From: Pedobacter sp. BS3
GTDB taxonomy: Bacteria; Bacteroidota; Bacteroidia; Sphingobacteriales; Sphingobacteriaceae
Direction of reading: 5' to 3'
NCBI RefSeq assembly: GCF_008274585.1
Contig: NZ_VTRT01000003.1
Location: 186,001-250,000, forward strand
Length of the DNA stretch: 64,000 nt
Under the pieces are notes generated by a model. It saw nothing but the letters and a program-made list of their open reading frames with translations. It did not search any database and was not told the origin of the DNA. Shown piece after piece: positions 51,775 to 60,822 of the stretch (position 1 is its first letter; every line of letters starts with the position of its first letter). Both the position numbers and the translations under genes were made by a program.

Positions 51775-52239
51775 CTATTTCAAAAACGGCAAAGCCTCTT
51801 TAGGTACAAACTGGCTTACATCGCCTTTATAACGCAGAATATCACGAACAATGGTGGAGCTTATGGACGAATAACCGGGCTTGCTGACAATAAATATGCT
51901 TTCTATATCCGGCTCAAGCGCATGGTTCATTTGTGCAATAGCCTTTTCGTACTCAAAATCCGATACGGTGCGTATTCCCCTGATCATATAGTTAATACCG
52001 GCCTTCTTGCAATACTCAACCGTTAAACCCTCGTAGGTAACTATTTCAATCTTAGGCTCGTAGGCAAAAACAGCCTGTAACATGCTTTTACGTGTTTCCG
52101 GCGATAAATAGGCCTGCTTATTACTATTAAGTCCCACTCCAACTACAATCTTATCAAAAAGCGGAACAGAACGTTTCAGAATATCAACATGGGCCTTGGT
52201 TACGGGGTCAAACGAACCGGGGAATAACGCTGTTTTCAT
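51775..52239 (-). CDS. coaD: Phosphopantetheine adenylyltransferase
   Basis: Penultimate enzyme of coenzyme A synthesis, transferring AMP from ATP to 4'-phosphopantetheine. Motifs: ALFPGSFDPVTKAHVDILKR (nucleotidyltransferase HIGH-like), YMIRGIRTVSDFEYEKAIAQMN and IVSKPGYSSISSTIVRDI (ISSTxVR). At 154 aa it is complete. It is transcribed towards the pirin gene. The next sequence upstream, 52291-52494, is a decayed toxin-antitoxin relic. Confidence 0.96.
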   Translation of the reverse strand: MKTALFPGSFDPVTKAHVDILKRSVPLFDKIVVGVGLNSNKQAYLSPETRKSMLQAVFAYEPKIEIVTYEGLTVEYCKKAGINYMIRGIRTVSDFEYEKAIAQMNHALEPDIESIFIVSKPGYSSISSTIVRDILRYKGDVSQFVPKEALPFLK

Positions 52240-52290
52240 TGTTTAAGATTAAAGGTTTGAGACATTAGATTTGAGATTTGAAGCTGCACA

Positions 52291-52494
52291 GGTAAAATTA
52301 AGATTAACCAATGAAATTGTCATATTGCTTTACTTTCCTTCTTCAAAAGTTTCATCTTCAAAAACATCATCCATTAAAAGTTGGTCATCTTTGTTTTCAT
52401 GCATCTTTCTGAAAGCTTGTTCCCAATTTTTTCTTGGCTTTTTCTTTTTACCATATTGTTGTAATAATAGCATGTTTAAATTTTCTGAATAAAG
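52291..52494 (-). pseudogene. Decayed MazEF toxin-antitoxin relic (C-terminal MazE, start of MazF)
   Basis: A small minus-strand frame (52330-52473, 47 aa; readable in frame from 52494) encodes KKKKPRKNWEQAFRKMHENK, DDQLLMDDVFEDETFEEGK, a pattern I know from the C-terminal tail of Bacteroidota AbrB/MazE antitoxins. The DNA-binding half is missing; two stops lie just upstream. Immediately after, the minus strand reads VKQYD, shifts frame and continues ISLVNLNFT (52333 to 52291), which looks like the N terminus of MazF (VKQYDIxLVNLDPT). The remainder of MazF is absent. This is AT-rich, lies beside a MITE-like element, and is best read as a truncated, frameshifted mazEF locus. Confidence 0.6.
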
Positions 52495-52506
52495 TTATTA
52501 TCCATA

Positions 52507-52661
52507 GAGGGTGTCTAAAAAGTTCCCCAGACACCGAAAAAACGCGTCATTGCGAGGAAGCATGACGAAGCAATCTGCGTTTTGACATCACAGATTGCTT
52601 TCCCGTACGTACGGGATTCCTTCTCGCAATGACGGTAATGTTTGACTTTTTAAACACCCTC
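52507..52661. repeat. MITE-like element with GAGGGTGTCTAAAAAG terminal inverted repeats
   Basis: GAGGGTGTCTAAAAAGT at 52507-52523 and ACTTTTTAAACACCCTC at 52645-52661 are inverted with one mismatch in 17. Inside at 52545-52634 is the CGTCATTGCGAGG...CGCAATGACG palindromic repeat, including GAAGCAATCTG and CAGATTGCTT. The 155-base element has no coding capacity. The same termini occur at 19356-19416. The MazEF relic begins 12 bases to the left. Confidence 0.75.
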
Positions 52662-52767
52662 TTTAAAATCAAAGTAATTATTTTCTTTCAATTAACCAGG
52701 TTTATTTGATCTGGAACCACATTGTCCACTGTCCATTGTCCATTGTCCACTGTTCCATTATCAATTG

Positions 52768-54201
52768 CTACGGCCATATTCCCAGCGTATTATACGATAC
52801 GGCAATTTTATCAATAGATTTCACAAATGCCGCTGTGCGTAAGCTGTCTATTTTAGGGTTACTCAGTTTCGTATTGCGAATTTCGTGGTACGAACGTATC
52901 ATGGTATCTTCCAGTCCCGAATTAACCAGTTCCAGTTCGGAAGCCCCTTTTATAATCGTACGGCGTTGTGTATCAGTAAGCTGTATGCCGCTAACCGACT
53001 CCAGGATATTCACCATGTTCATGTTTGCGTTTTCTGCATAGCGTTTATCCATGCGACCAAAAGCTACATGCGACAGGTTTTTAAGCCACTCAAAATACGA
53101 TACCGTAACACCGCCGGCATTGCAATACATATCCGGAATAATAATACCGCCTTTTTTAAGAAAAGCCCGTGCCGCTTCCGGCGAAGTTGGCCCATTTGCA
53201 CCTTCAGCAATGATCTTGGCCTGGATACGGTTAATATTTTCCGTCGTGATCTGGTTTTCCAAAGCCGCAGGAACCAAAATATCACAAGGCTGCTCCAAAC
53301 CTTCGGCCGGCTTCTTGAACTGCTTTTTAGCGCCTTTATATCCCATGATCGAACCGGTTTCCTTACGATGCGCCACAACTTCCTCTACATCCAGTCCGTC
53401 GGCATTATAAATAGCACCGTCATATTCGCAGATTCCTACGATCACAGCGCCAAACTCCTGTAAAAACTTTGCCGAATAATAACCCACATTACCCAATCCC
53501 TGAACAATTATCCGCTTACCGGTTAAGCCAGGAGTTAATCCGAGTGCTTTCATATCTTCGGCCACGCCTGCACATTCGCGAACAGCAATGGCAACTCCCC
53601 TGCCGGTAGCCTCTTTTCTGCCGGCTATTCCATGCAGCGCAATAGGTTTTCCGGTTACGCAGCCCAACGCATCCATCTGCCCGGTGTTCATGGTATAATA
53701 CGTATCGGCAATCCAACTCATTTCACGCTCACCGGAACCGTAATCAGGTGCAGGGACATCAATACCGGGGCCAATAAAGTTTTTCTTCATCAGCTCTACG
53801 GTATAACGACGGGTAATGGTTTCAAGCTCCGCTACAGTATAATTTTTAGGATTAATTTTTATACCGCCCTTAGCTCCGCCGAAAGGCACATTCACAATGG
53901 CACATTTATAGGTCATCAGCGCAGCCAGCGCCATCACTTCGTCTTCATTGACCATCTCGCTGTAGCGGATACCGCCTTTGGTTGGCGACATGTGGTGTGA
54001 ATGTTCCACCCGCCAGGCATGAATTACTTCAAAGCTGTTGCCTTTGCGAATGGGGAATTGGAACCGGTACACGCTGTTACAGGTTTTAATCTGTTCCAGC
54101 AGGCCTTTAGGATGTTTGGTAAATTGTGCAGCATAATCAAAAAATTCGCATACATCACCAAAAAATGAAACTTCTTTGGTAGCAGAGTTGGTTTTTGCCA
54201 T
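52768..54201 (-). CDS. Glutamate/leucine-type dehydrogenase
   Basis: Oxidative deaminase of the Glu/Leu/Phe/Val dehydrogenase family, 477 aa. The N-terminal dimerisation and substrate domain has [38 protein letters not shown] and [19 protein letters not shown]; the Rossmann domain follows with [19 protein letters not shown] and [26 protein letters not shown] and PFGGAKGGI contain the catalytic lysines and glycine loop. Length and motifs fit glutamate dehydrogenase, common in Bacteroidota; leucine is a less likely substrate. It is transcribed alone, separated by a gap from coaD and ccmD. Confidence 0.92.
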   Translation of the reverse strand: MAKTNSATKEVSFFGDVCEFFDYAAQFTKHPKGLLEQIKTCNSVYRFQFPIRKGNSFEVIHAWRVEHSHHMSPTKGGIRYSEMVNEDEVMALAALMTYKCAIVNVPFGGAKGGIKINPKNYTVAELETITRRYTVELMKKNFIGPGIDVPAPDYGSGEREMSWIADTYYTMNTGQMDALGCVTGKPIALHGIAGRKEATGRGVAIAVRECAGVAEDMKALGLTPGLTGKRIIVQGLGNVGYYSAKFLQEFGAVIVGICEYDGAIYNADGLDVEEVVAHRKETGSIMGYKGAKKQFKKPAEGLEQPCDILVPAALENQITTENINRIQAKIIAEGANGPTSPEAARAFLKKGGIIIPDMYCNAGGVTVSYFEWLKNLSHVAFGRMDKRYAENANMNMVNILESVSGIQLTDTQRRTIIKGASELELVNSGLEDTMIRSYHEIRNTKLSNPKIDSLRTAAFVKSIDKIAVSYNTLGIWP

Positions 54202-54295
54202 AGCTTAATTTAGATAAAGGTTAGAAAGTTAGATAAAGATTAGAAAGGTGAATACTATTCGTTCGAAAGCATAACACCAAAAACTATATTTAGCT

Positions 54296-54496
54296 TTAAG
54301 AATCTTGTTCCAGTTTCTTTATTCTCCGCTCTATAGCGAATAAAAACAAGGCAATCCCGATAAATATTACCGTAATAACTGCCACCACCACGTAAATCAT
54401 CCCTGAGCTGCGTATATCAAAACCAGTAGTGGCTGTTTGTGCAGATACCATGTAACTCATTAAAACAAAAGCAATTGCCAGTGATGTTTTTTTCAT
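54296..54496 (-). CDS. CcmD-like small membrane protein
   Basis: Small protein of 66 aa: a signal-like start MKKTSLAIAFVLMSYMVSA, a single membrane helix MIYVVVAVITVIFIGIALFLF (about residues 33-53) and a charged tail IERRIKKLEQDS. This layout fits CcmD, a small helper that interacts with the heme-exporter CcmC in cytochrome c maturation, and ccmC is the next gene upstream on the same strand. CcmD has low sequence identity, so the call rests mainly on size, topology and position. ccmF and ccmE are at 40133-43005. Confidence 0.75.
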   Translation of the reverse strand: MKKTSLAIAFVLMSYMVSAQTATTGFDIRSSGMIYVVVAVITVIFIGIALFLFAIERRIKKLEQDS

Positions 54497-54499
54497 TGT

Positions 54500-54712
54500 T
54501 TAGTTTGTTAGTAGCCTCACCCCAACTCCGCCACCTGGCGGAAGAGGGAGTTGTTAGTGCATTTATGTTCTTAATTTCTTTATCGCTATTATATTTACTT
54601 CTACCATTCTTTCCGCTTCCGGTCTTTTCTGACCCCCGAATAATCGGGATTTCGTTGCGCTCAACTTTCCCGACTTGCGGACTATAAGCTATGAACCATG
54701 AACTATTAGCTT
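54500..54712. repeat. Dispersed repeat mosaic between ccmD-like and ccmC
   Basis: Reverse-orientation copies of modules seen elsewhere: CCTCACCCCAACTCCGCCAC with GGAAGAGGGAGTTGTTAG (54518-54560), and TCCGGTCTTTTCTGACCCCC, AATAATCGGGATTTCGTTGC, CTCAACTTTCCCGAC and CTATGAACCATGAACTA (54617-54705), which are the reverse complements of 23255-23345. It separates ccmC from the ccmD-like gene and contains no gene. Confidence 0.65.
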
Positions 54713-55387
54713 TTAATCATCATTCAGCTTTTTGCTTTCCAGCATCCGGATGCGAAACCGTAACGTAGCGATCCAGCTGCCTATCAATATCCAGCCTAAA
54801 CATGCCGGATAAAACACGGTACGCATGGTATTGTCCAGGTCATATTTTCCGAAAGCAGGGTTTCCGCCGTTTCCGGGATGCAGCGAATCGGTCATACGGG
54901 GCAGAATAAAGATCAGCACGATCATTACCGGGAAGGCGAAAATATTATATATGGCCGATATTTTGGCCCGTTTTTGTTCCTCGTCTACAGAATTACGCAA
55001 TACCAGGTAAGCACAATATACCAAAAAAGCAATGGCAGCGCTGTTCTGCTTCGGATCGTTGCTCCAGGGTTCGCCCCAGGTATAATTTGCCCAGATCATG
55101 CCGGTAACCAGGCCCAGTATATAGAACATCAGGCCGGTATTGACACATTCAACCGCAATAAAATCGTATTCCTCTTTCGGGTTACCCAGGTACTTAATGC
55201 TATAAAAAACAGAGATGCTGAACAGCACACACATGGCAAACCACATGGGCACGTGAAAATACAGGTTACGTATGGTTTCGTGAATGATAGGCAGCGGAGG
55301 AACCGGGAATAACAAACCCGCAATCATGGTGTAAGTTACCAGGATCACACCGAGAACCTTCCACCAGCTTTGATAAATCATTTTCAT
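54713..55387 (-). CDS. ccmC: Heme-exporter/assembly protein CcmC
   Basis: Inner-membrane protein of System I cytochrome c maturation that presents heme to CcmE. It has six membrane helices. The tryptophan-rich heme-binding motif reads IWANYTWGEPWSNDPKQNSA (about residues 105-125). I start at the ATG at 55387 (MKMIYQSWWKVLGV, 224 aa); a longer frame up to 55468 begins with an unlikely hydrophobic leader. It is followed downstream on the same strand by a ccmD-like gene. The ccmF-ccmE genes are 12 kb away, so the system is split. Confidence 0.9.
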   Translation of the reverse strand: MKMIYQSWWKVLGVILVTYTMIAGLLFPVPPLPIIHETIRNLYFHVPMWFAMCVLFSISVFYSIKYLGNPKEEYDFIAVECVNTGLMFYILGLVTGMIWANYTWGEPWSNDPKQNSAAIAFLVYCAYLVLRNSVDEEQKRAKISAIYNIFAFPVMIVLIFILPRMTDSLHPGNGGNPAFGKYDLDNTMRTVFYPACLGWILIGSWIATLRFRIRMLESKKLNDD

Positions 55388-55506
55388 GCGATACAAAGTT
55401 AGAAAAATTGCCTTGTAAAAAGGATTAGCAAAATTGTTAAAGTATAAACAAATATTACTGCTGTTCAATTGAAATATTTCGGTTACTTTCGCAGTTCATC
55501 AAAGTT

Positions 55507-56142
55507 ATGCAACATATCAAAAACATTATTTTTGATTACGGAAACGTAATTTTTAGAATTGACTTTAACCGTGCCCAGCACAGTTTTACCGAACTGGGCA
55601 TTAAAAATGTAGAACGATTTTTTGCTCATAAAGGTCACGATCCGCTTTTTGACCGGTTCGAAACCGGTGACATCTCCGCTGCACAGTTCAGGGATGGCAT
55701 TCGCCGGATAACCGAAAACTCCGATCTGACCGATGAACAGATTGACCGTGCCTGGAACTCACTGCTGATTGGCGTTCCGCCTGTGAATCACGAGATCCTG
55801 TTAAAGGCCAAACAGCAGTACCGTACATTTTTATTAAGCAATATCAACGAGATACACCTGGATTATATTCACAACTATCTTTACCAGGAATATCATATCC
55901 GTTCTAACGATGTATTTTTTGAAAAGGTTTATTATTCGCACCTGGTACGTAAGCGTAAACCCAATGCTGAAATTTTTGAGCAGGTGATCAACGAGAATGA
56001 TCTTCAGATAAACGAAACCCTGTTTATTGATGATAGTCCCCAGCACCTGGAAACAGCGAAAAAATTAGGCTTACACACGCACCTGATGACGGCTGACGAT
56101 TCCCTTGAGAAATTCATGTACCGGTCAGGACTGTTGCACTGA
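55507..56142 (+). CDS. HAD-superfamily hydrolase (phosphatase)
   Basis: Cytoplasmic HAD phosphatase of 211 aa. The nucleophile motif is IKNIIFDYGNVIFRIDFN; the YGNVIF variant is characteristic of the epoxide-hydrolase-N/YihX-like subgroup, with the second acid replaced by Gly-Asn. A helical cap follows (about residues 20-90); motif II is RTFLLSNINEI and motif IV is NETLFIDDSPQHLETAKKLG. It probably acts on a sugar phosphate or similar small metabolite. It is divergent from ccmC and followed by the small conserved gene at 56182. Confidence 0.88.
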   Translation: MQHIKNIIFDYGNVIFRIDFNRAQHSFTELGIKNVERFFAHKGHDPLFDRFETGDISAAQFRDGIRRITENSDLTDEQIDRAWNSLLIGVPPVNHEILLKAKQQYRTFLLSNINEIHLDYIHNYLYQEYHIRSNDVFFEKVYYSHLVRKRKPNAEIFEQVINENDLQINETLFIDDSPQHLETAKKLGLHTHLMTADDSLEKFMYRSGLLH

Positions 56143-56181
56143 TTGCATAAACAATTACAAGGCGGCAGATGTTAACAAGGT

Positions 56182-56487
56182 ATGAATGATTACAGAACTT
56201 TGGTTGACGCCCTGAACGATTTACGTTCGAGAGGTTACACGTTAGATTTTAACCTGACAAAGGATGCACTGCATAACAGCACCCAAAATATCACCTTACA
56301 CCCGGATGATTTTGAGATCACAGAGCTTTACCGCTTTGAAGGTGAATCAGATCCGGCAGATAACTCAATTTTATACGCTATTAATTCGGACAAACACCAG
56401 GTAAAAGGTGTATTTGTGGATGCGTATGGCGTGTATGCCGATGATATTTCGGAGGAATTATTACGTAAGCTGAACACTCCCGGGTAG
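56182..56487 (+). CDS. Small conserved Bacteroidota protein
   Basis: Cytoplasmic protein of 101 aa of a Bacteroidota family often labelled phosphoribosylpyrophosphate synthetase by annotation transfer; I see no PRPP-binding motif, so that label is not supported. The N terminus MNDYRTLVDALNDLRSRGYT is helical, then a beta-rich middle with FEITELYRFEGESDPADNSILYAI and YGVYADDISEEL follows. No known role. It lies 39 bases downstream of the HAD phosphatase and converges on putA. Confidence 0.8.
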   Translation: MNDYRTLVDALNDLRSRGYTLDFNLTKDALHNSTQNITLHPDDFEITELYRFEGESDPADNSILYAINSDKHQVKGVFVDAYGVYADDISEELLRKLNTPG

Positions 56488-56488
56488 A

Positions 56489-57691
56489 TCAGTGTTTCCG
56501 GCGCTTTAATTCTGCTGAAAGCAAACTGAGCTCCCGTTTGGCGTGGCCGGTAACCGATGTATTTTCTTCCGCCCGCCTGAACAGGTATGGCAAAACAGCC
56601 TTTACCGGGCCATAAGGCATATATTTAGCTACACGATATCCCGCATGGGCCAGGTTAAAGCTGATGTGATCGGCCATACCCAGCAATTGTGCGAAATATA
56701 CATGAGGATGCTGTTTATTGATACGCTGCAGATCCATCAGGCGGGTTAACAGCATACAGTTTTCCTCATTATGCGTGCCTGCAACCAGTGCAACCTGCTG
56801 CAGGTTTTCAATACAATATTGCAGACTTTTGTTGTAAGCATTGTCAGTATCGTCTTTATCCGGGTAAACCGGCGATGGATACCCCAATTCTGTTGCACGG
56901 GCCCGTTCTTTTTCCATATATGCTCCCCGCACCAGCTTTGCTCCCAATATATATCCACTATGCCTGGCAGTTTCAATATCCGCTTTAAGCGATTCTTCCT
57001 TGTGCCGCAAATAGAGCTGATAGGTATTGTATACCACGGCCTTATCGCGGTTAAAGCGCTTCATCATCTCTGTTGCCAGCTTATCAATGGCAGGCTGGAT
57101 CCAGCTTTCTTCGGCATCGATCATTACCGGAACGCCGGCATGTTCGGCAGCAGCACAGATCATGCTTACCCGGCCGTTGAGCTTTGTCCATTCGGCCCGT
57201 TCTGCTGCCGTAAGCGATTCACCGGCGCTTACCTTTTTCAATAATTCAAACCGCCCGATGCCTGAAATCTTAAATACAGCCAGGGGTATGCGCTCATCAT
57301 GCTGCGCCCGCTTAATGATCCGTATAATTTCATCGGCAGTACGACTAAACGATTGCTCGTCCTGGCTTCCCTCTACCGAGTAATCCAGGATGGTTCCCAC
57401 ACCTCCGTTCGCCAAACGGGCTATGGCAGGTTCGCAGCCGGCAATATCCTCACCGCCGCAAAATTGCTTGAAAACAGTAGATCTTATAACCGATGTCACC
57501 GGCAATCCTACCCTAACGGCCCATTTCACCAATTTCTGCCCCGTACGGGACAAAAACGGATTACTGATGATCTTAAATATCCGGTACGAAGTTTTTAGCT
57601 CCTTTACGGATTTATCCTGGAAAGCGATCTGTGTATTATTGAAGGATAAGGCTGACTGTTGGGAAACATTTCCACCGGGTTGTGCTGGCAT
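56489..57691 (-). CDS. putA: Proline dehydrogenase
   Basis: FAD-dependent first enzyme of proline catabolism, oxidising proline to pyrroline-5-carboxylate; monofunctional (400 aa). The (beta/alpha)8 barrel has GVPVMIDAEESWIQP, ILGAKLVRGAYMEKERARATELGYPSP and VALVAGTHNEENCMLL, matching the FAD and substrate sites of the PutA-type enzyme. No pyrroline-5-carboxylate dehydrogenase domain follows. It is divergent from the S4-domain gene at 57750 and ends one base from the small conserved gene. Confidence 0.93.
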   Translation of the reverse strand: MPAQPGGNVSQQSALSFNNTQIAFQDKSVKELKTSYRIFKIISNPFLSRTGQKLVKWAVRVGLPVTSVIRSTVFKQFCGGEDIAGCEPAIARLANGGVGTILDYSVEGSQDEQSFSRTADEIIRIIKRAQHDERIPLAVFKISGIGRFELLKKVSAGESLTAAERAEWTKLNGRVSMICAAAEHAGVPVMIDAEESWIQPAIDKLATEMMKRFNRDKAVVYNTYQLYLRHKEESLKADIETARHSGYILGAKLVRGAYMEKERARATELGYPSPVYPDKDDTDNAYNKSLQYCIENLQQVALVAGTHNEENCMLLTRLMDLQRINKQHPHVYFAQLLGMADHISFNLAHAGYRVAKYMPYGPVKAVLPYLFRRAEENTSVTGHAKRELSLLSAELKRRKH

Positions 57692-57749
57692 GATACAAAG
57701 TTAAAAAATTACACCGGTAACATCGGCTTACATTTCGTAAGTTTGCGCC

Positions 57750-57956
57750 ATGATTTCGTTCAAGCTCGAAAGAGATTACATTCCTTTAATCCAACTGCTC
57801 AAAGCCGTTAACCTGGTTGAAACCGGCGGTCAGGCACAGCTGGTGGTTGCAGAAGGACTGGTAAAATACAACGGCCACGTTGATTATCGCAAGCGACTGA
57901 AAGTAAAACGCGGCGATACCGTAGAGTTTGACGGCAACACTATACACATTCAGTAA
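57750..57956 (+). CDS. Small S4-domain RNA-binding protein
   Basis: 68 aa protein made of a single S4 domain (YIPLIQLLKAVNLVETGGQAQ and VAEGLVKYNGHVDYRKRLKV), like YbcJ/YaaA. Such proteins probably bind structured RNA; the role is unknown. Its stop is directly joined to the aroB start (TAAATG, 57954-57959), so the two are translationally coupled. Confidence 0.88.
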   Translation: MISFKLERDYIPLIQLLKAVNLVETGGQAQLVVAEGLVKYNGHVDYRKRLKVKRGDTVEFDGNTIHIQ

Positions 57957-59027
57957 ATGCAATCTATAATCAGTAATTCATATTCCGTTTATTTCAATGA
58001 GCAGCTTGATGATCTGAAAACCTTCATCGCTCAAGGCAATTATTCAAAGATCTTTTTCCTGGCCGATCGTATCACGATGGATAAATGTCTTCCTTATGTT
58101 ATTGAGCAGTTAGATACGCTGAAAGAATACGACCTGATCGAGGTGGATGAAGGCGAAGAGAACAAGAATATTGATTTCTGTATCGGGATATGGAATATGC
58201 TGCTTGATTTTGGCGCCGACCGTAACAGCCTGCTCATTAACGTGGGCGGCGGCGTGGTAACCGATATGGGAAGTTTTGCGGCGGCAACCTATAAACGCGG
58301 TATCGATTTTGTGCAGGTTCCCACTACCCTGCTATCGCAGGTTGACGCTTCTGTAGGCGGCAAAACGGGCATCGATCTGGGCAAAGTAAAAAATATCATC
58401 GGCACGTTTACCCAGCCGAAGGGTGTTTTTATTTCCTCTAAATTTTTAAAAACGCTGGATGAGAAGCAACTGGTTTCCGGCTTCGCCGAAGTTATTAAGC
58501 ATGGCCTTATCTTTGATGAAGCCTATTTCAACGAGCTGAAAACCATCTCGCCACAGCAAATTACCACAGCACAGATTTACCGTTCGGTAGAAATAAAAAA
58601 TGAAGTGGTTACTACCGATCCTTATGAGAAAGGATTACGGAAAATCCTGAATTTCGGACATACCATCGGCCATGCCATTGAGAGCTTTTCGCTTACCGGA
58701 AACCGCCAGCCGCTGCTGCATGGTGAGGCCATCGCCATCGGTATGATCTGCGAAAGCTATATATCACATCGCTGTAATAATTTGAGCCGGCAAAATCTCG
58801 ACGAGATAACTGCGTATATTCGCAGCATATTTCCTGATTACAGGTTTACGCAGAACGATTACGCCGAGCTGCTCGATTTTATGCAAAACGATAAGAAAAA
58901 CAGCAACGGTAAGATCGGTTTCGCCCTGTTAAATACCATCGGGAAATGTGATTATAACATCTACCCCACCGAAGAACAGATTTTTGAGAGCTTAGACTTT
59001 TACAGGAATTTGTTAAACAATAACTAA
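57957..59027 (+). CDS. aroB: 3-dehydroquinate synthase
   Basis: Second enzyme of the shikimate pathway, converting DAHP to 3-dehydroquinate, NAD- and zinc-dependent. Motifs: VDEGEENKNIDFCIGIWNML, INVGGGVVTDMGSFAAATYKRG, VPTTLLSQVDASVGGKTGIDLG, and zinc ligands in ILNFGHTIGHAIES and LLHGEAIAIGM. At 356 aa it is full length. It follows the S4-domain gene directly and precedes the hydroxylase gene by 2 bases, forming a three-gene operon. Confidence 0.96.
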   Translation: MQSIISNSYSVYFNEQLDDLKTFIAQGNYSKIFFLADRITMDKCLPYVIEQLDTLKEYDLIEVDEGEENKNIDFCIGIWNMLLDFGADRNSLLINVGGGVVTDMGSFAAATYKRGIDFVQVPTTLLSQVDASVGGKTGIDLGKVKNIIGTFTQPKGVFISSKFLKTLDEKQLVSGFAEVIKHGLIFDEAYFNELKTISPQQITTAQIYRSVEIKNEVVTTDPYEKGLRKILNFGHTIGHAIESFSLTGNRQPLLHGEAIAIGMICESYISHRCNNLSRQNLDEITAYIRSIFPDYRFTQNDYAELLDFMQNDKKNSNGKIGFALLNTIGKCDYNIYPTEEQIFESLDFYRNLLNNN

Positions 59028-59029
59028 AA

Positions 59030-59989
59030 TTGGAACGGAATTTAACTATTGGCATACTTTTCGGATTAGTAGCGCTGCTTACGTTAGCCGAAATGTTCTT
59101 CAGCTACTATCACGACCGGAAATATTATAATAAACGAGATACCTGGACCAACCTTTACCTCATGTCGGCCGCTTTTGTGGTTAACCTGGCAACCAAAACA
59201 CTCACATTCTTTGTGCTCGATTTTTTTTACCGGTTCCGGCTCTTCGAAATTGAGAACGTATTTTGGTATTGGCTGGTATTGGTGCTTGCGCAGGATTTCC
59301 TGTACTGGGCATTACACACGTTAGGGCATTATTCCCGTTTTTTCTGGGCTATACATGTTACCCACCACTCCTCAGAGCATTTTAACCTGACTACAGGTTT
59401 CCGGTCAACGGTTTTTGAGCCATTGTACCGGATGCTATTTTATGTTCCGCTTGCGCTGATGGGTTTCAATGCCATCGATATTATGTTTTGCTACCTGGCC
59501 ACACAGATTTACGGCAACCTGGTACACACCCAAACCGTAAAGAAGCTGCATCCTGTTATCGAATATATCTTTGTAACGCCATCACATCACCGGGTGCACC
59601 ATGCCAGCAATGTGCGGTATTTAGACCGTAACATGGGTATGATACTGATTCTCTGGGACAGGATATTTAATACGTTTCAGGAGGAAACTGATGACGATAA
59701 GGTAAAATACGGCTTAACCAAACCGCTGGAAAATCCGGGGCCTGCCGATATTATCTTCCACGAATTTATTGCGCTCTGGCACGATATAAAGAAAGCGCCG
59801 ACGCTTGCCGATAAAATCAGGTATGTTATCAATCCGCCCGGCTGGAGTCACGATGGCTCTACTCAAACCGCAAAAGTATTACAACGTGAGCTAAAAGCAC
59901 AGGAATCGGCACAAAACCAAACGACCATTCAGCATATTAGCGATGCTTCTGTCAGAAAGAAGGATACTTTAGTTGAAGATATGGCCTAA
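59030..59989 (+). CDS. Sterol desaturase / fatty acid hydroxylase superfamily protein
   Basis: Integral membrane di-iron enzyme of 319 aa. It has four membrane helices and the histidine motifs of the family: HTLGH and HVTHHSSEHFN (about residues 98-120), then HPVIEY and HHRVHHASN (about 185-195). Such enzymes hydroxylate fatty acids or sterols, or desaturate them. The start is TTG at 59030 (MERNLTIGILFG), two bases after the aroB stop. In Bacteroidota members likely act on membrane lipids, but the substrate is not shown. The tail after residue 260 is polar and may be cytoplasmic. Confidence 0.88.
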   Translation: MERNLTIGILFGLVALLTLAEMFFSYYHDRKYYNKRDTWTNLYLMSAAFVVNLATKTLTFFVLDFFYRFRLFEIENVFWYWLVLVLAQDFLYWALHTLGHYSRFFWAIHVTHHSSEHFNLTTGFRSTVFEPLYRMLFYVPLALMGFNAIDIMFCYLATQIYGNLVHTQTVKKLHPVIEYIFVTPSHHRVHHASNVRYLDRNMGMILILWDRIFNTFQEETDDDKVKYGLTKPLENPGPADIIFHEFIALWHDIKKAPTLADKIRYVINPPGWSHDGSTQTAKVLQRELKAQESAQNQTTIQHISDASVRKKDTLVEDMA

Positions 59990-59994
59990 AAGAG

Positions 59995-60025
59995 TTTTAC
60001 GTTTTGGTATTTTTGAATAACTTTG
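59995..60025 (+). promoter_or_regulatory. Candidate promoter of the fur gene
   Basis: TTT at 59995-59997 and TAACTTTG at 60018-60025 are 20 bases apart, matching the Bacteroidota consensus; a second TATTTTTG box overlaps at 60008-60015. The start codon is at 60046. Confidence 0.5.
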
Positions 60026-60045
60026 AGCCTTAGTTATTACCGGAT

Positions 60046-60519
60046 ATGGCTGGACAAGAAACCATTGCTATGGTGAAAAAGATTTTCGAGGCCTACCTTG
60101 AAAACAAAAACCTTCGGAAAACACCCGAACGCTTCGCTATACTTGAAGAGATTTATTCCCGCTCGGATCATTTCGATGTGGAATCACTGTATATCCACAT
60201 GAAAAACAAGAAATATCGTGTAAGCCGGGCTACTGTATACAACACGCTCGAATTACTGGTTTCGTGCGACCTGGTTACCAAACATCAGTTTGGTAAGAAC
60301 ATGGCGCAGTTTGAAAAATCGTATGGTTACAAGCAACACGACCACATCATTTGCATTGACTGCGGTAAAGTGGTAGAATTTTGCGATCCCCGGGTTGGCC
60401 AGATCCAATCCATGATGGGCGATCTGCTGAAATTCGACATCAAACATCACTCATTAAATCTCTACGGCAACTGTGCAAAGCTGAAAAATGGTTATTGCGA
60501 ATCATTTTCAAAAAATTAA
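60046..60519 (+). CDS. fur: Fur-family transcriptional regulator
   Basis: Metal-dependent repressor of 157 aa, most likely controlling iron uptake. The winged helix has [31 protein letters not shown] and [19 protein letters not shown]; the metal and dimerisation part has [20 protein letters not shown] with metal-ligand histidines and a CxxC pair, and [13 protein letters not shown] near the C terminus. Zur or PerR cannot be excluded. It is followed after 3 bases by the DUF6922/AbiEii pair and then purA. Confidence 0.92.
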   Translation: MAGQETIAMVKKIFEAYLENKNLRKTPERFAILEEIYSRSDHFDVESLYIHMKNKKYRVSRATVYNTLELLVSCDLVTKHQFGKNMAQFEKSYGYKQHDHIICIDCGKVVEFCDPRVGQIQSMMGDLLKFDIKHHSLNLYGNCAKLKNGYCESFSKN

Positions 60520-60522
60520 GCT

Positions 60523-60822
60523 ATGGCCATCCGTAAACCGATATTAAGCAAACAGGCTTTCTGGGACGTAGATATGGAAAAAATAGACTACGAAAAGAAT
60601 GCCCGTTTTGTGGTAGAAAAGGTGATTGACCGGGGAACTCACCAGGATTTTTTAAATATCCTGAACTTCTATGGCTTTAAAAAAACCAAAGAGCTGGCCC
60701 TCAATGCAGGCTGGCTTTCTGATATCAGCATCAATTTTTGCTGTACCTTGTTTGATGTAAATCCTAACGATTTTAAATGTTACGAGAAGAAACAGTTGAA
60801 CCGTCAACACTGGAACTTCTAA
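60523..60822 (+). CDS. DUF6922-family protein, putative antitoxin partner
   Basis: Small cytoplasmic protein of 99 aa with the DUF6922 pattern: QAFWDVDMEKIDYEKNARFVVEKVIDRGTHQDFLNILNFYG and FCCTLFDVNPNDF. These proteins often precede AbiEii-type nucleotidyltransferases, and one follows here, overlapping by 46 bases in another frame. By position it is the likely antitoxin or regulatory partner, replacing the AbiEi winged-helix protein of classical AbiE; this is inferred from gene order. It starts 3 bases after fur. The call of the family is from pattern memory. Confidence 0.75.
   Translation: MAIRKPILSKQAFWDVDMEKIDYEKNARFVVEKVIDRGTHQDFLNILNFYGFKKTKELALNAGWLSDISINFCCTLFDVNPNDFKCYEKKQLNRQHWNF

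Noticed and set aside
52271-52492. Plus-strand frame of 73 codons beside coaD
   Set aside because: It is the antisense of the MazEF relic; the minus-strand reading gives a recognisable MazE tail.
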